Assembly: GCF_018024495.1 (NCBI RefSeq) | Contig: NZ_CP071696.1 | Location: forward strand, 1,302,001 to 1,366,000 | Length of the DNA: 64,000 bases | Source: Agromyces archimandritae | GTDB lineage: Bacteria; Actinomycetota; Actinomycetes; Actinomycetales; Microbacteriaceae | Direction of reading: 5' to 3' | Notes under the pieces: generated by a model | Databases searched by the model: none | The model's input: only the letters and a program-made list of their open reading frames with translations | What the model was told of the DNA's origin: nothing | Shown: positions 16,605-25,197 of the stretch, piece by piece | Position numbering within the stretch: position 1 is the first letter of the stretch | How the letters are laid out: each line of letters starts with the position of its first letter | Position numbers and translations under genes: made by a program

Positions 16605-17966
16605 ATGACCCTCGCAGACGAACGCCGCGCAACGCGGCCCGCGCCCGGCACGGCGCCCGGCGGCGCGCCCGGCACCGCGCCCGGCCTGACCGGCAGCGCC
16701 CCGGCATCCACCGCACCCGCACGCGACCGTTCGATCGACGCGGTCCGGGCCGGCCTGCTCATCGTGGTCGTCGCCCTGCACGCCGTCATGGTCGGCGTCG
16801 GCCTCGCCGCCGACGGATCCCCCGCGCTCGGCAACGCCCTCGAGCACCGGCCGGGTTTCGCGCCGGCGAGCTGGTTCGTGCAGATCATGCCGCTGTTCTT
16901 CGTCGTCGGCGGCTTCGCGAGCCTCCACCACTGGCGGTCGATGCGCGGCCGCGGCGACACGCCCGCCGCGTATGTGCGCGCCCGCGTCGAACGGCTCGTG
17001 CGGCCGGCCGTGTGGATGGTCGGCATCGTCGCCGCCCTCCTCGCGACCGCCGCCGTCGCCGGCCTGCCGGGCGAACTCGTCGCTGAGGCCGGCTTCCGCA
17101 TCGGGCAGCCGCTGTGGTTCCTCGCCGTGTACATCGCCTGCTCGGCGCTCGTGCCGCTCATGACCCGGTGGCACGAACGCGCGCCGTTCCGGGCGCCGCT
17201 CGTGCTCGCCGCGGCCGCCTCGGGTGTGGATGCCGCACGCCTGGCCACCGGCCTCGAAGGCCTCGGGTTCCTGAACCTCCTCTTCGTCTGGCTGCTGATG
17301 CGGCAGCTCGGCTTCCTCCTCGCCGACGGGTTCGTGGATCGCCTGCCGGCATCCACCCGCATCGCCGCCGCGGCCGCCGCCGTCGCCGCGCTCGCCGTCT
17401 GCTTCGCCACCGGCGCCTACTCGCCCGACATGTACGAGAATCTGAACCCGCCGAACGTGACGCTCGTGCTGCTCGGTGTCGCCCAGCTCGCGCTCGTCAG
17501 CCTCGCCCGGCCCGCCATCGCCCGCGTCGCCGCACGGCCCCGCATCGCCCGCGCCGTGCGCACCCTCGGGGCGAGCTCGATGACCGTCTACCTCTGGCAC
17601 CTGCCCGTCATGGTGCTCGTGGCCGGGCTCATCCTCGCCGGCCACAGCGCCTACGGCCTGCCCGTGCCCGACCCGCTGTCGGCGGAATGGTGGATCAGCC
17701 GGCCCCTGTGGCTCGTCGCCGTCGGGCTCGCGCTCGCGCCCGTGGTGCGGGCGACGCGGCGGTTCGAGGGTGCGCCGGCATCCACTCGGGAACGCACCGC
17801 GACCCCCGCACGCTCGGCCCTCGCCGCCGCGAGCGGCACCGTCGGCACCGGCGTGGTCCTCGTCTTCGGGTTCGGGGCGCTGCCCGCCTCGCTCGCGCTC
17901 GCCCTCTACGGCATCGCCCTCACCGCCGGCCGCGGGTCTGCCCGCGAACCCCGTACGAGGGGGTAG
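16605..17966 (+). CDS. Acyltransferase 3 family membrane protein
   Basis: This is a 453-residue polytopic O-acyltransferase (PF01757-like). A disordered start rich in Ala, Pro and Gly is followed by RDRSIDAVRAGLLIVVVALHAVMVGVG, the family's TM1 with the active His. Ten or so hydrophobic segments follow, including IMPLFFVVGGFASLHHW and GASSMTVYLWHLPVMVLVAG. AGGGAGGA precedes the ATG. The shared 41-bp element upstream links it to the two-component system just before it. The acceptor is unknown; modification of an envelope glycan or lipid is the usual role. Confidence 0.85.
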   Translation: MTLADERRATRPAPGTAPGGAPGTAPGLTGSAPASTAPARDRSIDAVRAGLLIVVVALHAVMVGVGLAADGSPALGNALEHRPGFAPASWFVQIMPLFFVVGGFASLHHWRSMRGRGDTPAAYVRARVERLVRPAVWMVGIVAALLATAAVAGLPGELVAEAGFRIGQPLWFLAVYIACSALVPLMTRWHERAPFRAPLVLAAAASGVDAARLATGLEGLGFLNLLFVWLLMRQLGFLLADGFVDRLPASTRIAAAAAAVAALAVCFATGAYSPDMYENLNPPNVTLVLLGVAQLALVSLARPAIARVAARPRIARAVRTLGASSMTVYLWHLPVMVLVAGLILAGHSAYGLPVPDPLSAEWWISRPLWLVAVGLALAPVVRATRRFEGAPASTRERTATPARSALAAASGTVGTGVVLVFGFGALPASLALALYGIALTAGRGSAREPRTRG

Positions 17967-17989
17967 CATCCCGGCAGGGGGGATGCCAC

Positions 17990-19954
17990 GTGACCCGAAC
18001 TCGCACCCGGAACCGCACCATCGGCGCACTCGGAGCGCTCGCGCTCGGCGGGCTCATCGCCTTGCCCGGCCTCGTGCCGCCGACCGCAGAAGCCGCACCG
18101 ATCGCCGCCGTCAACCCGGTGACGCTCGGCGAACGCGCCAACTCCGGCTTCCTCGTGTTCGTGCGCGGCGACGTGCAGCTCGGCCCGAGCAGCGACGAAG
18201 CCGAGGGCACCATCGCCGCCGGCGGCGACCTGCGGTTCCACCAGGCGTACAACGTGGCCGCCGGGCGACCGCCCGCATCCACGTTCCGCTCCCCGGGCGA
18301 CGACGCCGACACCTACCTCTACGTCGGCGGCCGCGTCTCATGGGGCGCGAGCAGCAGCGCCCTCAGCATCCACAACGGCGGATACGTCAAGATCGCCGGC
18401 GGCGACTTCGACGTGCTGCACAAGAACCCCAACTCGACCGAGATCGTCCGCCCCGGCGAGACGAGCCCCGACGCGAGCCCGCGCATCTTCAACGACCGCA
18501 TCGCCCAGCCCGCGGCATCCGTCGCCGACACCACCGGCGCCCCCGACTTCGACGCCGCCTTCGCCCGCTACACCGAGCTGTCGAGCGGGTTCGGCCAGTG
18601 CACCCCGAGCAACGAACTCCTCGACGGGCCCGGCGAGAACGCCCTGCCCGTGCCCCGCCCCATCGACCGGCACGTCTCGCAGGTCTACCTCGACCTCATC
18701 CCCGGCCGGACGAACGTCGTCACCATGACCGGGGCGGAACTGGCCAACATCGACCAGATCGGATTCCTCAACGGCCAGCGCGCCACCCGCGACACGCCCG
18801 TGCTCATCAACATCGTCGGCGGCGACTTCGAAGGCCCGATCCCGCGTCAGGGGTGGGATGCCTCCCAGGCACCCTACGTGCTCTTCAACTTCCCCGACGC
18901 ATCCCGCGTGCACGTCACCGCCAACACCGCGGAACTGAACGGCACCCTCTACGCGCCCGCCGCACGCGTCGCCTGGCAGGCCACCCAGAACATCTCCGGC
19001 AACGTCATCGCCGCCGAGTTCGTGCACGGGCTCGACCGGGCCGCAGGCCTCGCCGGCCACTCGCGGGAACTGCACGAACTCCCCTTCGACGCCGAACTCT
19101 CCTGCGACGAGAACACCGGACGCCTCACCCTCGTCAAAGAAGTCCTCGGCTCCGACGAGGATCCCCGCTCCTGGACCCTCACCGGCACCGCCGCCGACGG
19201 CGAGACGATCTCCGGCTCGACCGGAGACCCCGCCGTCACCGGCGCCGAAGTGCCCGCCGGGCAGCACGTGCTCGAAGAATCCGGCGGCCCGGCCGACGTC
19301 GACGACTACGTCGTCGGCGGGTGGATGTGCGGACCGCGGGGCGAGGAGGGCTCGCTCGTCATGGAGGGCGGCGTCGTGACCGTGCCGCCGGGAGGCGACA
19401 TCGTGTGCACCATCGTGAACACGTACGCGCCGCCGACGCCGGAGCCGACGCCCACGCCTACGCCGGAGCCGGGGCCCTCGCCTACGCCGGGGCCGACGGA
19501 GACTCCGGAGCCCTCGCCTACGCCGGGGCCGACGGAGACTCCGGAGCCCGCGCCCACGCCCACGCCGCCGGTGACGCCTACGCCGACGCCTACGGAGCCG
19601 GAGCCGACGGAGCCGGAGCCGACCACGCCTGGGCCGACCACCCCGGGGCCGGCGCCCGAGACGAACGCTCCGGAGACGACCGAGCCCGAGACCACGGCGC
19701 CGGAAACGACGGCTCCCGAGACGACGGCTCCCGAGACGAGCGCGCCCGAGACGACGGCGCCCGAGACGAGCGCACCGGCCCCCGGCTCGACCGAGCCCGA
19801 GACGCCCGCCCCCGCCCCGGCGACGCCCTCGCCCGGGCCCGGCGGCGTCGCCGGAACCGGCGTCGACCCGTGGCCGCTCGCCGGACTCGCCGCGATCCTC
19901 CTGGCCGCCGGACTCGGCTTCGCCCTCCGCCGCCGCCCGTCCACGCACGACTGA
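17990..19954 (+). CDS. Choice-of-anchor A surface protein with sortase-like C-terminal anchor
   Basis: This is a 654-residue secreted adhesin-like protein. It has a signal peptide (VTRTRTRNRTIGALGALALG... to about residue 33), then a choice-of-anchor A domain (about 40-360: NSGFLVFVRGDVQLG, AGGDLRFHQAYNVA, LNGTLYAPAARVAWQATQNISGNVIA). A prealbumin-like domain follows (about 375-480: LTLVKEVLGSDEDPRSWTLTG ending IVCTIVNTY). Then come about 130 residues of Pro/Thr/Glu repeats (TPEP, ETTAPETTAP) and an anchor GVAGTG, a hydrophobic helix and RRRPS. The motif is VAGTG rather than LPxTG. The GTG at 17990 follows a GGGGGG site; a nearby ATG is out of frame. No sortase gene is present. Confidence 0.85.
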   Translation: MTRTRTRNRTIGALGALALGGLIALPGLVPPTAEAAPIAAVNPVTLGERANSGFLVFVRGDVQLGPSSDEAEGTIAAGGDLRFHQAYNVAAGRPPASTFRSPGDDADTYLYVGGRVSWGASSSALSIHNGGYVKIAGGDFDVLHKNPNSTEIVRPGETSPDASPRIFNDRIAQPAASVADTTGAPDFDAAFARYTELSSGFGQCTPSNELLDGPGENALPVPRPIDRHVSQVYLDLIPGRTNVVTMTGAELANIDQIGFLNGQRATRDTPVLINIVGGDFEGPIPRQGWDASQAPYVLFNFPDASRVHVTANTAELNGTLYAPAARVAWQATQNISGNVIAAEFVHGLDRAAGLAGHSRELHELPFDAELSCDENTGRLTLVKEVLGSDEDPRSWTLTGTAADGETISGSTGDPAVTGAEVPAGQHVLEESGGPADVDDYVVGGWMCGPRGEEGSLVMEGGVVTVPPGGDIVCTIVNTYAPPTPEPTPTPTPEPGPSPTPGPTETPEPSPTPGPTETPEPAPTPTPPVTPTPTPTEPEPTEPEPTTPGPTTPGPAPETNAPETTEPETTAPETTAPETTAPETSAPETTAPETSAPAPGSTEPETPAPAPATPSPGPGGVAGTGVDPWPLAGLAAILLAAGLGFALRRRPSTHD

Positions 19955-19978
19955 GCGGGGGCGCTCACTCGGGGGCGC

Positions 19979-20740
19979 TCAGCGCCCGGTGCCGTGGATG
20001 CGCTCGGAGAGGGTGCGCGCAGTGCCGCGCACGAGGGCGGGCAGTCCGTCGGGTTCGCCGCGGCCCGCCGGAAAGGTCACCGCGACGGCCGCGGCGGGCC
20101 ACCCGAGATGGTCGACGACGGCCGCCCCGACCGAGGCGAGCCCGTCGGTGACCTCGCCGTGCTCGGTGGACCAGCCGCGCTCGCGGGTTTCGGCGAGTTC
20201 CTGTTTCAGGCGGCGGTACGTCCAGTCGGCGGATCCGCGCCCCTCGAACGCCGCACGATCCGGGTAGAGCGCCCGCAGTTGCGCCGCCGGCAGGAGGGCG
20301 AGCATCGCCCGACCGGTCGCCGTCAGATGCGCGGGCAGCCGCACGCCGACGTCGGTGACGAGCGAGGGGCGACGCGGGGCGCGCTCCTCGACGAGGTAGA
20401 CGACATCGCGCCCGTGCAGCACGGCGAGATGCCCGCTCTCGGCGACCCGGTCGACGAGCTGGGCGACGAGGGGGCGGCCGAGCCTGGCAAGCGGTTCCTG
20501 GCGCGAGAAGCCGCTCGACAGCTCGAAGGCGGCGACCCCGAGACCGTACCGGCGCTCCTCGGGCAGGTGCACGACGAAGCCGTGCTCGGCGAGCACCGCG
20601 AGCAGCTGGTAGACGGTCGAACGCGGCAGGTCGAGGGCTGCGGCGATCGTCGCGGCGGGCACGGGGCCGCGCTGGCCGGCGAGGTGGGTGAGGATGCCGA
20701 GGGTCGCCGCCGCGGCCGGTGCCTTCTCGGATGCGCGCAT
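19979..20740 (-). CDS. IclR family regulator, probable hut regulator
   Basis: This is a 253-residue repressor or activator with an N-terminal winged helix (GPVPAATIAAALDLPRSTVYQLLAVLAEHGFV, about residues 24-56) and a C-terminal IclR ligand domain (ARLGRPLVAQLVDRVAESGHLAVLHGRDVVYLVEE, HLTATGRAMLALLP, VAVTFPAG). It was started at ATG 20740 (MRASEKAPAAAATLG) because the upstream extension is non-conserved. It diverges from hutH. A perfect 16-bp palindrome lies between them, and a nearly identical one lies upstream of hutU. The likely effector is urocanate or histidine (inference). Confidence 0.88.
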   Translation of the reverse strand: MRASEKAPAAAATLGILTHLAGQRGPVPAATIAAALDLPRSTVYQLLAVLAEHGFVVHLPEERRYGLGVAAFELSSGFSRQEPLARLGRPLVAQLVDRVAESGHLAVLHGRDVVYLVEERAPRRPSLVTDVGVRLPAHLTATGRAMLALLPAAQLRALYPDRAAFEGRGSADWTYRRLKQELAETRERGWSTEHGEVTDGLASVGAAVVDHLGWPAAAVAVTFPAGRGEPDGLPALVRGTARTLSERIHGTGR

Positions 20741-20857
20741 CGCCCCTCCCGTCGCAGCGAGTGTAGGGCGTCGGCGGCGCGCCGCCCGGCACCGCCGGGC
20801 GCGCCGCGCAACGGTGCCGCACCCGGGGCGCGCGCAGCGGCATCCACTCGTCGGCCG

Positions 20858-20873
20858 GTCCGGGATCCCGGAC
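20858..20873. promoter_or_regulatory. Candidate IclR operator upstream of hutH
   Basis: GTCCGGGATCCCGGAC is a perfect 16-bp palindrome that ends 54 bp before the hutH ATG. The copy upstream of hutU (32313-32328) differs at one base and has the same 54-bp distance. It also lies 117 bp upstream of the regulator's own start. Confidence 0.7.
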
Positions 20874-20927
20874 GGCATCCACGCGCCGAACGCCCCGCCG
20901 CGCACGACCCCGCGCGACGATCGGAGG

Positions 20928-22559
20928 ATGAGCACTCCCGTCACCGTCGGCACCGGCCCCCTCACGATCGACGAGGTGGTCGCCGTCGCCCGCCACGGCG
21001 CCGAGGTGCGCATCGACCCCGACGCGCTCGCCGGCGTCACCGCGAGCCGCGCGATCGTCGAGGCCCTCGCCGGCGACCCCGACCCGCACTACGGCATCTC
21101 GACCGGCTTCGGCGCCCTGGCGACCACGTTCATCGCCGCCGACCGGCGCGCGCAACTGCAGGCGAGCCTCATCCGCTCGCACGCGGCCGGCAGCGGCGCC
21201 GAAGTCGAGACCGAGGTGGTGCGCGCCCTCATGCTGCTGCGGCTGTCGACCCTGATGACGGGCCGCACGGGCGTGCGCGCGGTCACCGCCGAGACGTACG
21301 CGGCGATGCTGAACGCCGGCATCGCGCCGATCGTGCGGGAGTACGGCTCCCTCGGCTGCTCGGGCGACCTCGCCCCGTTGGCGCATGTGGCGCTCGCGGC
21401 GATGGCCGAAGGCGAGGTCCGCGTCAGCGGGCCTCGCAAGGCGGCAGCCCCAGCGAGCGAGGAGCACCGCTCCGAGCCGCGTCCCGCGGAAGACCTCGGA
21501 CAGGACAACCCTCCGACGAGCGCCGACCCGAGCACCCGCATGCCCGCCGCCGATGCCCTCGCAGCCGCCGGCATCCGCCCCCTGCGCCTCGTGGAGAAGG
21601 AGGGGCTCGCCCTCATCAACGGCACCGACGGCATGCTCGGGATGCTCGCGCTCGCCGCCGACGACCTCGCCCGGCTGCTGCGGACGGCCGATATTGCGGC
21701 GGCGATGAGCGTGGAGGGGCTGCTCGGAACCGACCGCGTGTTCGCCGACGACCTGCAGCGCTTGCGGCCGCAGCGGGGGCAGCGGTCGGCGGCGGCGAAC
21801 ATCCGCCGCGTGCTCGGCGGTTCGCCGATCGTCGCGAGCCACAAGGGCCCCGAGGACGGCCGGGTGCAGGATGCGTATTCGCTGCGGTGCGCGCCGCAGG
21901 TGCACGGTGCTGCCCGCGACACGCTCGAGCATGCCCGCGGGGTCGCCGAGGCGGAGTTGGCGAGCGCGATCGACAATCCGGTGCTGACGCCCGACGGGCG
22001 GATCGAGTCGAACGGTAATTTCCACGGTGCGCCGGTCGCGTACGTGCTCGACTTCCTGGCGATCGCGGTCGCGGACGTGGCGTCGATGAGCGAGCGGCGC
22101 ACGGACCGGTTCCTGGATCCGGCCCGCAATCACGGCCTGCCGCCGTTCCTCGCGCACGAGGTCGGCGTCGATTCGGGCCTCATGATCGCCCAGTACACGG
22201 CGGCGGGCATCGTCAGCGAGCTGAAGCGGCTCGCGGTGCCGGCGTCGGTCGATTCGATTCCGTCGTCGGCGATGCAGGAGGACCATGTGTCGATGGGGTG
22301 GGCGGCGGCCCGGAAGCTGCGGCGTGCGATCGACGGGCTCGCCCGGGTGCTGGCGATCGAGATCATGACGGCGGCCCGCGGCATCCGTCTGCGGGAACCC
22401 CTCGAGCCTGCCGTCGCGTCGGGCGCGGTGCTCGCGCTGGTCGGTTCGCGCCCGGGGCCCGACCGCGTCGTGTCGACCGAGATCGAGGAGACGGTGCGGC
22501 TCGTGACTTCGGGGGCGGTGCTCGGCGCGGTGGTGGATGCCGTGGGCCCGCTCGAATGA
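20928..22559 (+). CDS. hutH: Histidine ammonia-lyase (HutH)
   Basis: It removes ammonia from L-histidine to give urocanate, the first step of histidine use. It is 543 residues long, against about 510 for typical HutH. The MIO cofactor would form from GSLGCSGDLAPLAH (about residues 141-154); the triad is Cys-Ser-Gly rather than the common Ala-Ser-Gly. Other family motifs include YGISTGFGALA, EKEGLALINGTDGML, QDAYSLRCAPQVHGA, IDNPVLTPDGRIESNGNFHG and SIPSSAMQEDHVSMGW. A charged insert of about 35 residues, roughly positions 172-206, accounts for the extra length. The ATG at 20928 follows CGGAGG directly. Confidence 0.95.
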   Translation: MSTPVTVGTGPLTIDEVVAVARHGAEVRIDPDALAGVTASRAIVEALAGDPDPHYGISTGFGALATTFIAADRRAQLQASLIRSHAAGSGAEVETEVVRALMLLRLSTLMTGRTGVRAVTAETYAAMLNAGIAPIVREYGSLGCSGDLAPLAHVALAAMAEGEVRVSGPRKAAAPASEEHRSEPRPAEDLGQDNPPTSADPSTRMPAADALAAAGIRPLRLVEKEGLALINGTDGMLGMLALAADDLARLLRTADIAAAMSVEGLLGTDRVFADDLQRLRPQRGQRSAAANIRRVLGGSPIVASHKGPEDGRVQDAYSLRCAPQVHGAARDTLEHARGVAEAELASAIDNPVLTPDGRIESNGNFHGAPVAYVLDFLAIAVADVASMSERRTDRFLDPARNHGLPPFLAHEVGVDSGLMIAQYTAAGIVSELKRLAVPASVDSIPSSAMQEDHVSMGWAAARKLRRAIDGLARVLAIEIMTAARGIRLREPLEPAVASGAVLALVGSRPGPDRVVSTEIEETVRLVTSGAVLGAVVDAVGPLE

Positions 22560-22689
22560 GGCCGGTTCGTACCTGAACGTCGGCCGTGAAGCGCGTGGGT
22601 CTGCTTGTGCGGATTCGGAGGAACCCAACAGACTGGTGACGATCGCGGCCGTTCGGGGGGACCGACGCCGCGGCACAGTGAGGGCGCAT

Positions 22690-24189
22690 ATGCGGTTCGA
22701 CTGTTCCACCTGGAGTCGGGGACGACGAGTGGATGCCCTGCGGCCTGTTTCCGGCGGCTCGACGATGCTCGGTGCTCGCGGACTCGGCCGGTGGATCGCG
22801 GCCCTCGGTCTCGCGGCGCTCGTCGCGGCATCGACGACCGTGCCGGCGGCGACGGCGGTCGAGGAGACGCCCGTGGAAGGATCGGCCGCGCCGACCGACC
22901 CGGCGCCGACGGATCCCGGCGGTACGCCCGCGCCGAGCGAACCGGGCGAGACCCCCGACCCGACGGACCCGGGCGAGACCCCGGACCCGACCGACCCGGG
23001 CGAGACCCCGGACCCGACCGATCCGGGCACCCCGACGCCCACCCCGACGCCGACGCCCGATCCCACCGACCCGGCCACTCCGACACCCACTCCGACGCCC
23101 ACGCCGACGCCCACGCAGACCCCGACGCCGAAGCCCGGAGCGGAGTCCTCCGGCGAGACGGTCGTCGAGGGCCCCCTGCTCACGACGGACGCCCCGATCG
23201 TGCGCATCACGGCATCCGCCGACCGCGATGTCGCCAAGCTCCTGACCGCCCGCACCCGGCTCGCGAAGGCGCAGCAGAAGCTGCAGACGACGAAGGACGA
23301 GCTCGAGGCCGCCAAGCGTGCCGAACAGGCCAACGAACGCCTCGCCGAGCAGGTCGAGGAGGCCGCCGGCCGTGCTCGCGAAACCGCCGACACCGCCGCA
23401 CGCCTCTACCTGCGCGCCGCCCGCGGGCCGGCCGCCGGTGCGAACGCGCTCGACGTGATGACCGGCAGCGGCGACCTGCTCGACGGTCTGGCCGCCGTCG
23501 ACCGGCTGAACGGCCGCACCGGCGACGTCTCCGAACTGCTCGCCCGCGCCGCCGACCGCGAGGACGAAGCCGCAGACCTCGAAGCACGCGCCGCCGCCGC
23601 CTGGCAGAAGACGCAGGACGTCGGCGTGACGCGCTACGAGGCGGCCGCCGCGACCGCCCAGCGGGCGTTCGCGACGGCGAAGACGAGCCTCACCGAGTTG
23701 CAGAGCTCGGTGGCGTCCGCGGCATCCGCCACGGTGCTCTCGCTCCCGGCGGACTCGGGGCAACTGAGCACGCAGGGCTGGTCGTGGCCGGTGACGGGGC
23801 GGATCACCGACGGCTACGGGCCGAGGCCGGATCTGCCGATCGCCGGCGTGAACGAGTTCCACCGCGGCACCGACATCGGCACCGAATGCGGCTCGCCCGT
23901 CTTCGCGGCGACCGCCGGCACCGTCGTGGCCGCCGGCCCGAACGGCAGCTACGGCAACTGGGTGCTCATCGACCACGGTTCGGGGGTGAGCACCGGGTAT
24001 GCGCACCTCGCCACCGACGCCGGCATCCTCGTCGAGATCGGCGACGAGGTCGAAGCCGGGGGCCTCATCGGCCGGGCCGGCTCGACCGGCGCATCGACCG
24101 GCTGCCACCTGCACTTCGAGGTGCGCCTCGGCGGCGTCGCCGTGGATGCGCTGCCCTTCCTCGCCGCGAGCGGCGTCTCGCTCGGCTGA
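22690..24189 (+). CDS. Secreted M23 (LytM) peptidase with coiled coil and Pro/Thr repeats
   Basis: This 499-residue cell-wall hydrolase or hydrolase activator is like EnvC/NlpD. It has a signal peptide (ARGLGRWIAALGLAALVAASTTVPAATA), a repeat region with EPGETPDPTDPG and TPTPTP units, a charged coiled coil (about residues 180-320) and a C-terminal M23 domain. The zinc ligands are in FHRGTDIG and HLHFEV. The ATG at 22690 has a good GAGGG site. An ATG at 22765 is an alternative and would place the signal peptide at the very start. The gene's last codons belong to a 129-bp repeat that recurs after the stop. Confidence 0.87.
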   Translation: MRFDCSTWSRGRRVDALRPVSGGSTMLGARGLGRWIAALGLAALVAASTTVPAATAVEETPVEGSAAPTDPAPTDPGGTPAPSEPGETPDPTDPGETPDPTDPGETPDPTDPGTPTPTPTPTPDPTDPATPTPTPTPTPTPTQTPTPKPGAESSGETVVEGPLLTTDAPIVRITASADRDVAKLLTARTRLAKAQQKLQTTKDELEAAKRAEQANERLAEQVEEAAGRARETADTAARLYLRAARGPAAGANALDVMTGSGDLLDGLAAVDRLNGRTGDVSELLARAADREDEAADLEARAAAAWQKTQDVGVTRYEAAAATAQRAFATAKTSLTELQSSVASAASATVLSLPADSGQLSTQGWSWPVTGRITDGYGPRPDLPIAGVNEFHRGTDIGTECGSPVFAATAGTVVAAGPNGSYGNWVLIDHGSGVSTGYAHLATDAGILVEIGDEVEAGGLIGRAGSTGASTGCHLHFEVRLGGVAVDALPFLAASGVSLG

Positions 24190-24520
24190 CCCTCGCCGCC
24201 GGTTGAGGAGGCGCGCCAGCGCCGTCTCGAAACCACTCGCGGGCCTCGATACGCCCCTCGTCCCTCGGTGCTACTCGACCGCCGGGTGGTCGCCGCGCGC
24301 GGCGTCTCGCTCGGCTGACCCTCGCCGCCGGTTGAGGAGGCGCGCCAGCGCCGTCTCGAAACCACTCGCGGGCCTCGATACGCCCCTCGTCCCTCGGTGC
24401 TACTCGACCGCCGGCGGCCGCCCCGAGCGGCGCCCCTCTCCGCCGGTTGAGGAGGCGCGCCAGCGCCGTCTCGAAACCGCTCGAAGGTCTCGTTACGCCC
24501 CTCGCGGGGCTACTCGACCG
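24172..24520. repeat. Tandem palindromic repeat (family A relative) starting inside the M23 gene end
   Basis: A 129-bp unit starts at 24172 and 24301, with a degenerate third copy from about 24430. Each has GGTTGAGGAGGCGCGCCAGC then CGTCTCGAAACC, and GGCCTCGATACGCCCCTCG ending CTACTCGACCG. The first unit begins 18 bases before the stop codon of the M23 gene, so the copied unit includes the stop and the last five codons. No gene lies in 24190-24542. Confidence 0.9.
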
Positions 24521-24542
24521 CCGCATGTGGTTGCATACCCTC

Positions 24543-25163
24543 ATGCCCGACACGCCCGCGCCCGAACGCCACCCCGCCGATTCCCCGTACCACCGCCGCC
24601 TGCCGATCGGGCAGCGCCTCGATGCGAGCGCCGTCGACGGCGGCCCGGTGCCAAGCATCGAGTCGATGACGATGCTGCCGCTCGACGAGATGCTCGTGCC
24701 CGAGCTGCCGCGCCGCGGCGAGCTCGACCCCGGCGAATGCGGCACCTGCCGGGTCACCGAGCACACGCTCTGGGCCGACGAGGACTGGCAGGTGAAGTCG
24801 GGCTTCGACGAGACCGGCCTGCCGTTCATCGGCGCCATCGCGCCGCGCGCGCATGTGCTGCTGGAGGATGCCCCGGTCGAGCTCCTCGCCGGCCTCGGCC
24901 CCCTCATGCAGCGGATCTCGGAGGCGGTCAAGCTGGTGCCGGGCGTCGCCAGGTGCCACTTCGGCCGCTGGAACGACGGATCCGCCCACCTGCATCTGTG
25001 GGCGCTCGCCCGCCCGGCCGGCATGATGCAGGGCCGGGGGGCGATGCTCGCGTTCTGGGACGAGGTGCTGCCGCCGCTGGAGCCCGAGCTCGCCGAGACG
25101 AACAACCGCATCGTCGCCGAGGCCCTCGCGGCCGGCGGCGGGCGGGCGTTCCCGGCCCGCTGA
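24543..25163 (+). CDS. HIT-like domain protein
   Basis: This 206-residue protein looks like a histidine-triad nucleotide hydrolase or transferase. ECGTCRVTEHTLWADEDWQV (about residues 60-80) matches the start of a HIT fold, and GSAHLHLWALARPAGMMQGRG has the His-x-His-x-(W) triad region in divergent form. A 55-residue leader rich in Pro and Arg precedes. The ATG at 24543 begins MPDTPAPERHP; upstream sequence belongs to the repeat. The substrate is unknown. Confidence 0.7.
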   Translation: MPDTPAPERHPADSPYHRRLPIGQRLDASAVDGGPVPSIESMTMLPLDEMLVPELPRRGELDPGECGTCRVTEHTLWADEDWQVKSGFDETGLPFIGAIAPRAHVLLEDAPVELLAGLGPLMQRISEAVKLVPGVARCHFGRWNDGSAHLHLWALARPAGMMQGRGAMLAFWDEVLPPLEPELAETNNRIVAEALAAGGGRAFPAR

Positions 25164-25197
25164 GCCGGCGCTTCGCACAACGGCCCGCTCGCCCGGT

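Noticed and set aside
12499..16722. 1407-codon open frame on the minus strand
   Set aside because: It runs antisense to the esterase, kinase and regulator genes and through palindromic repeats; no coherent protein.
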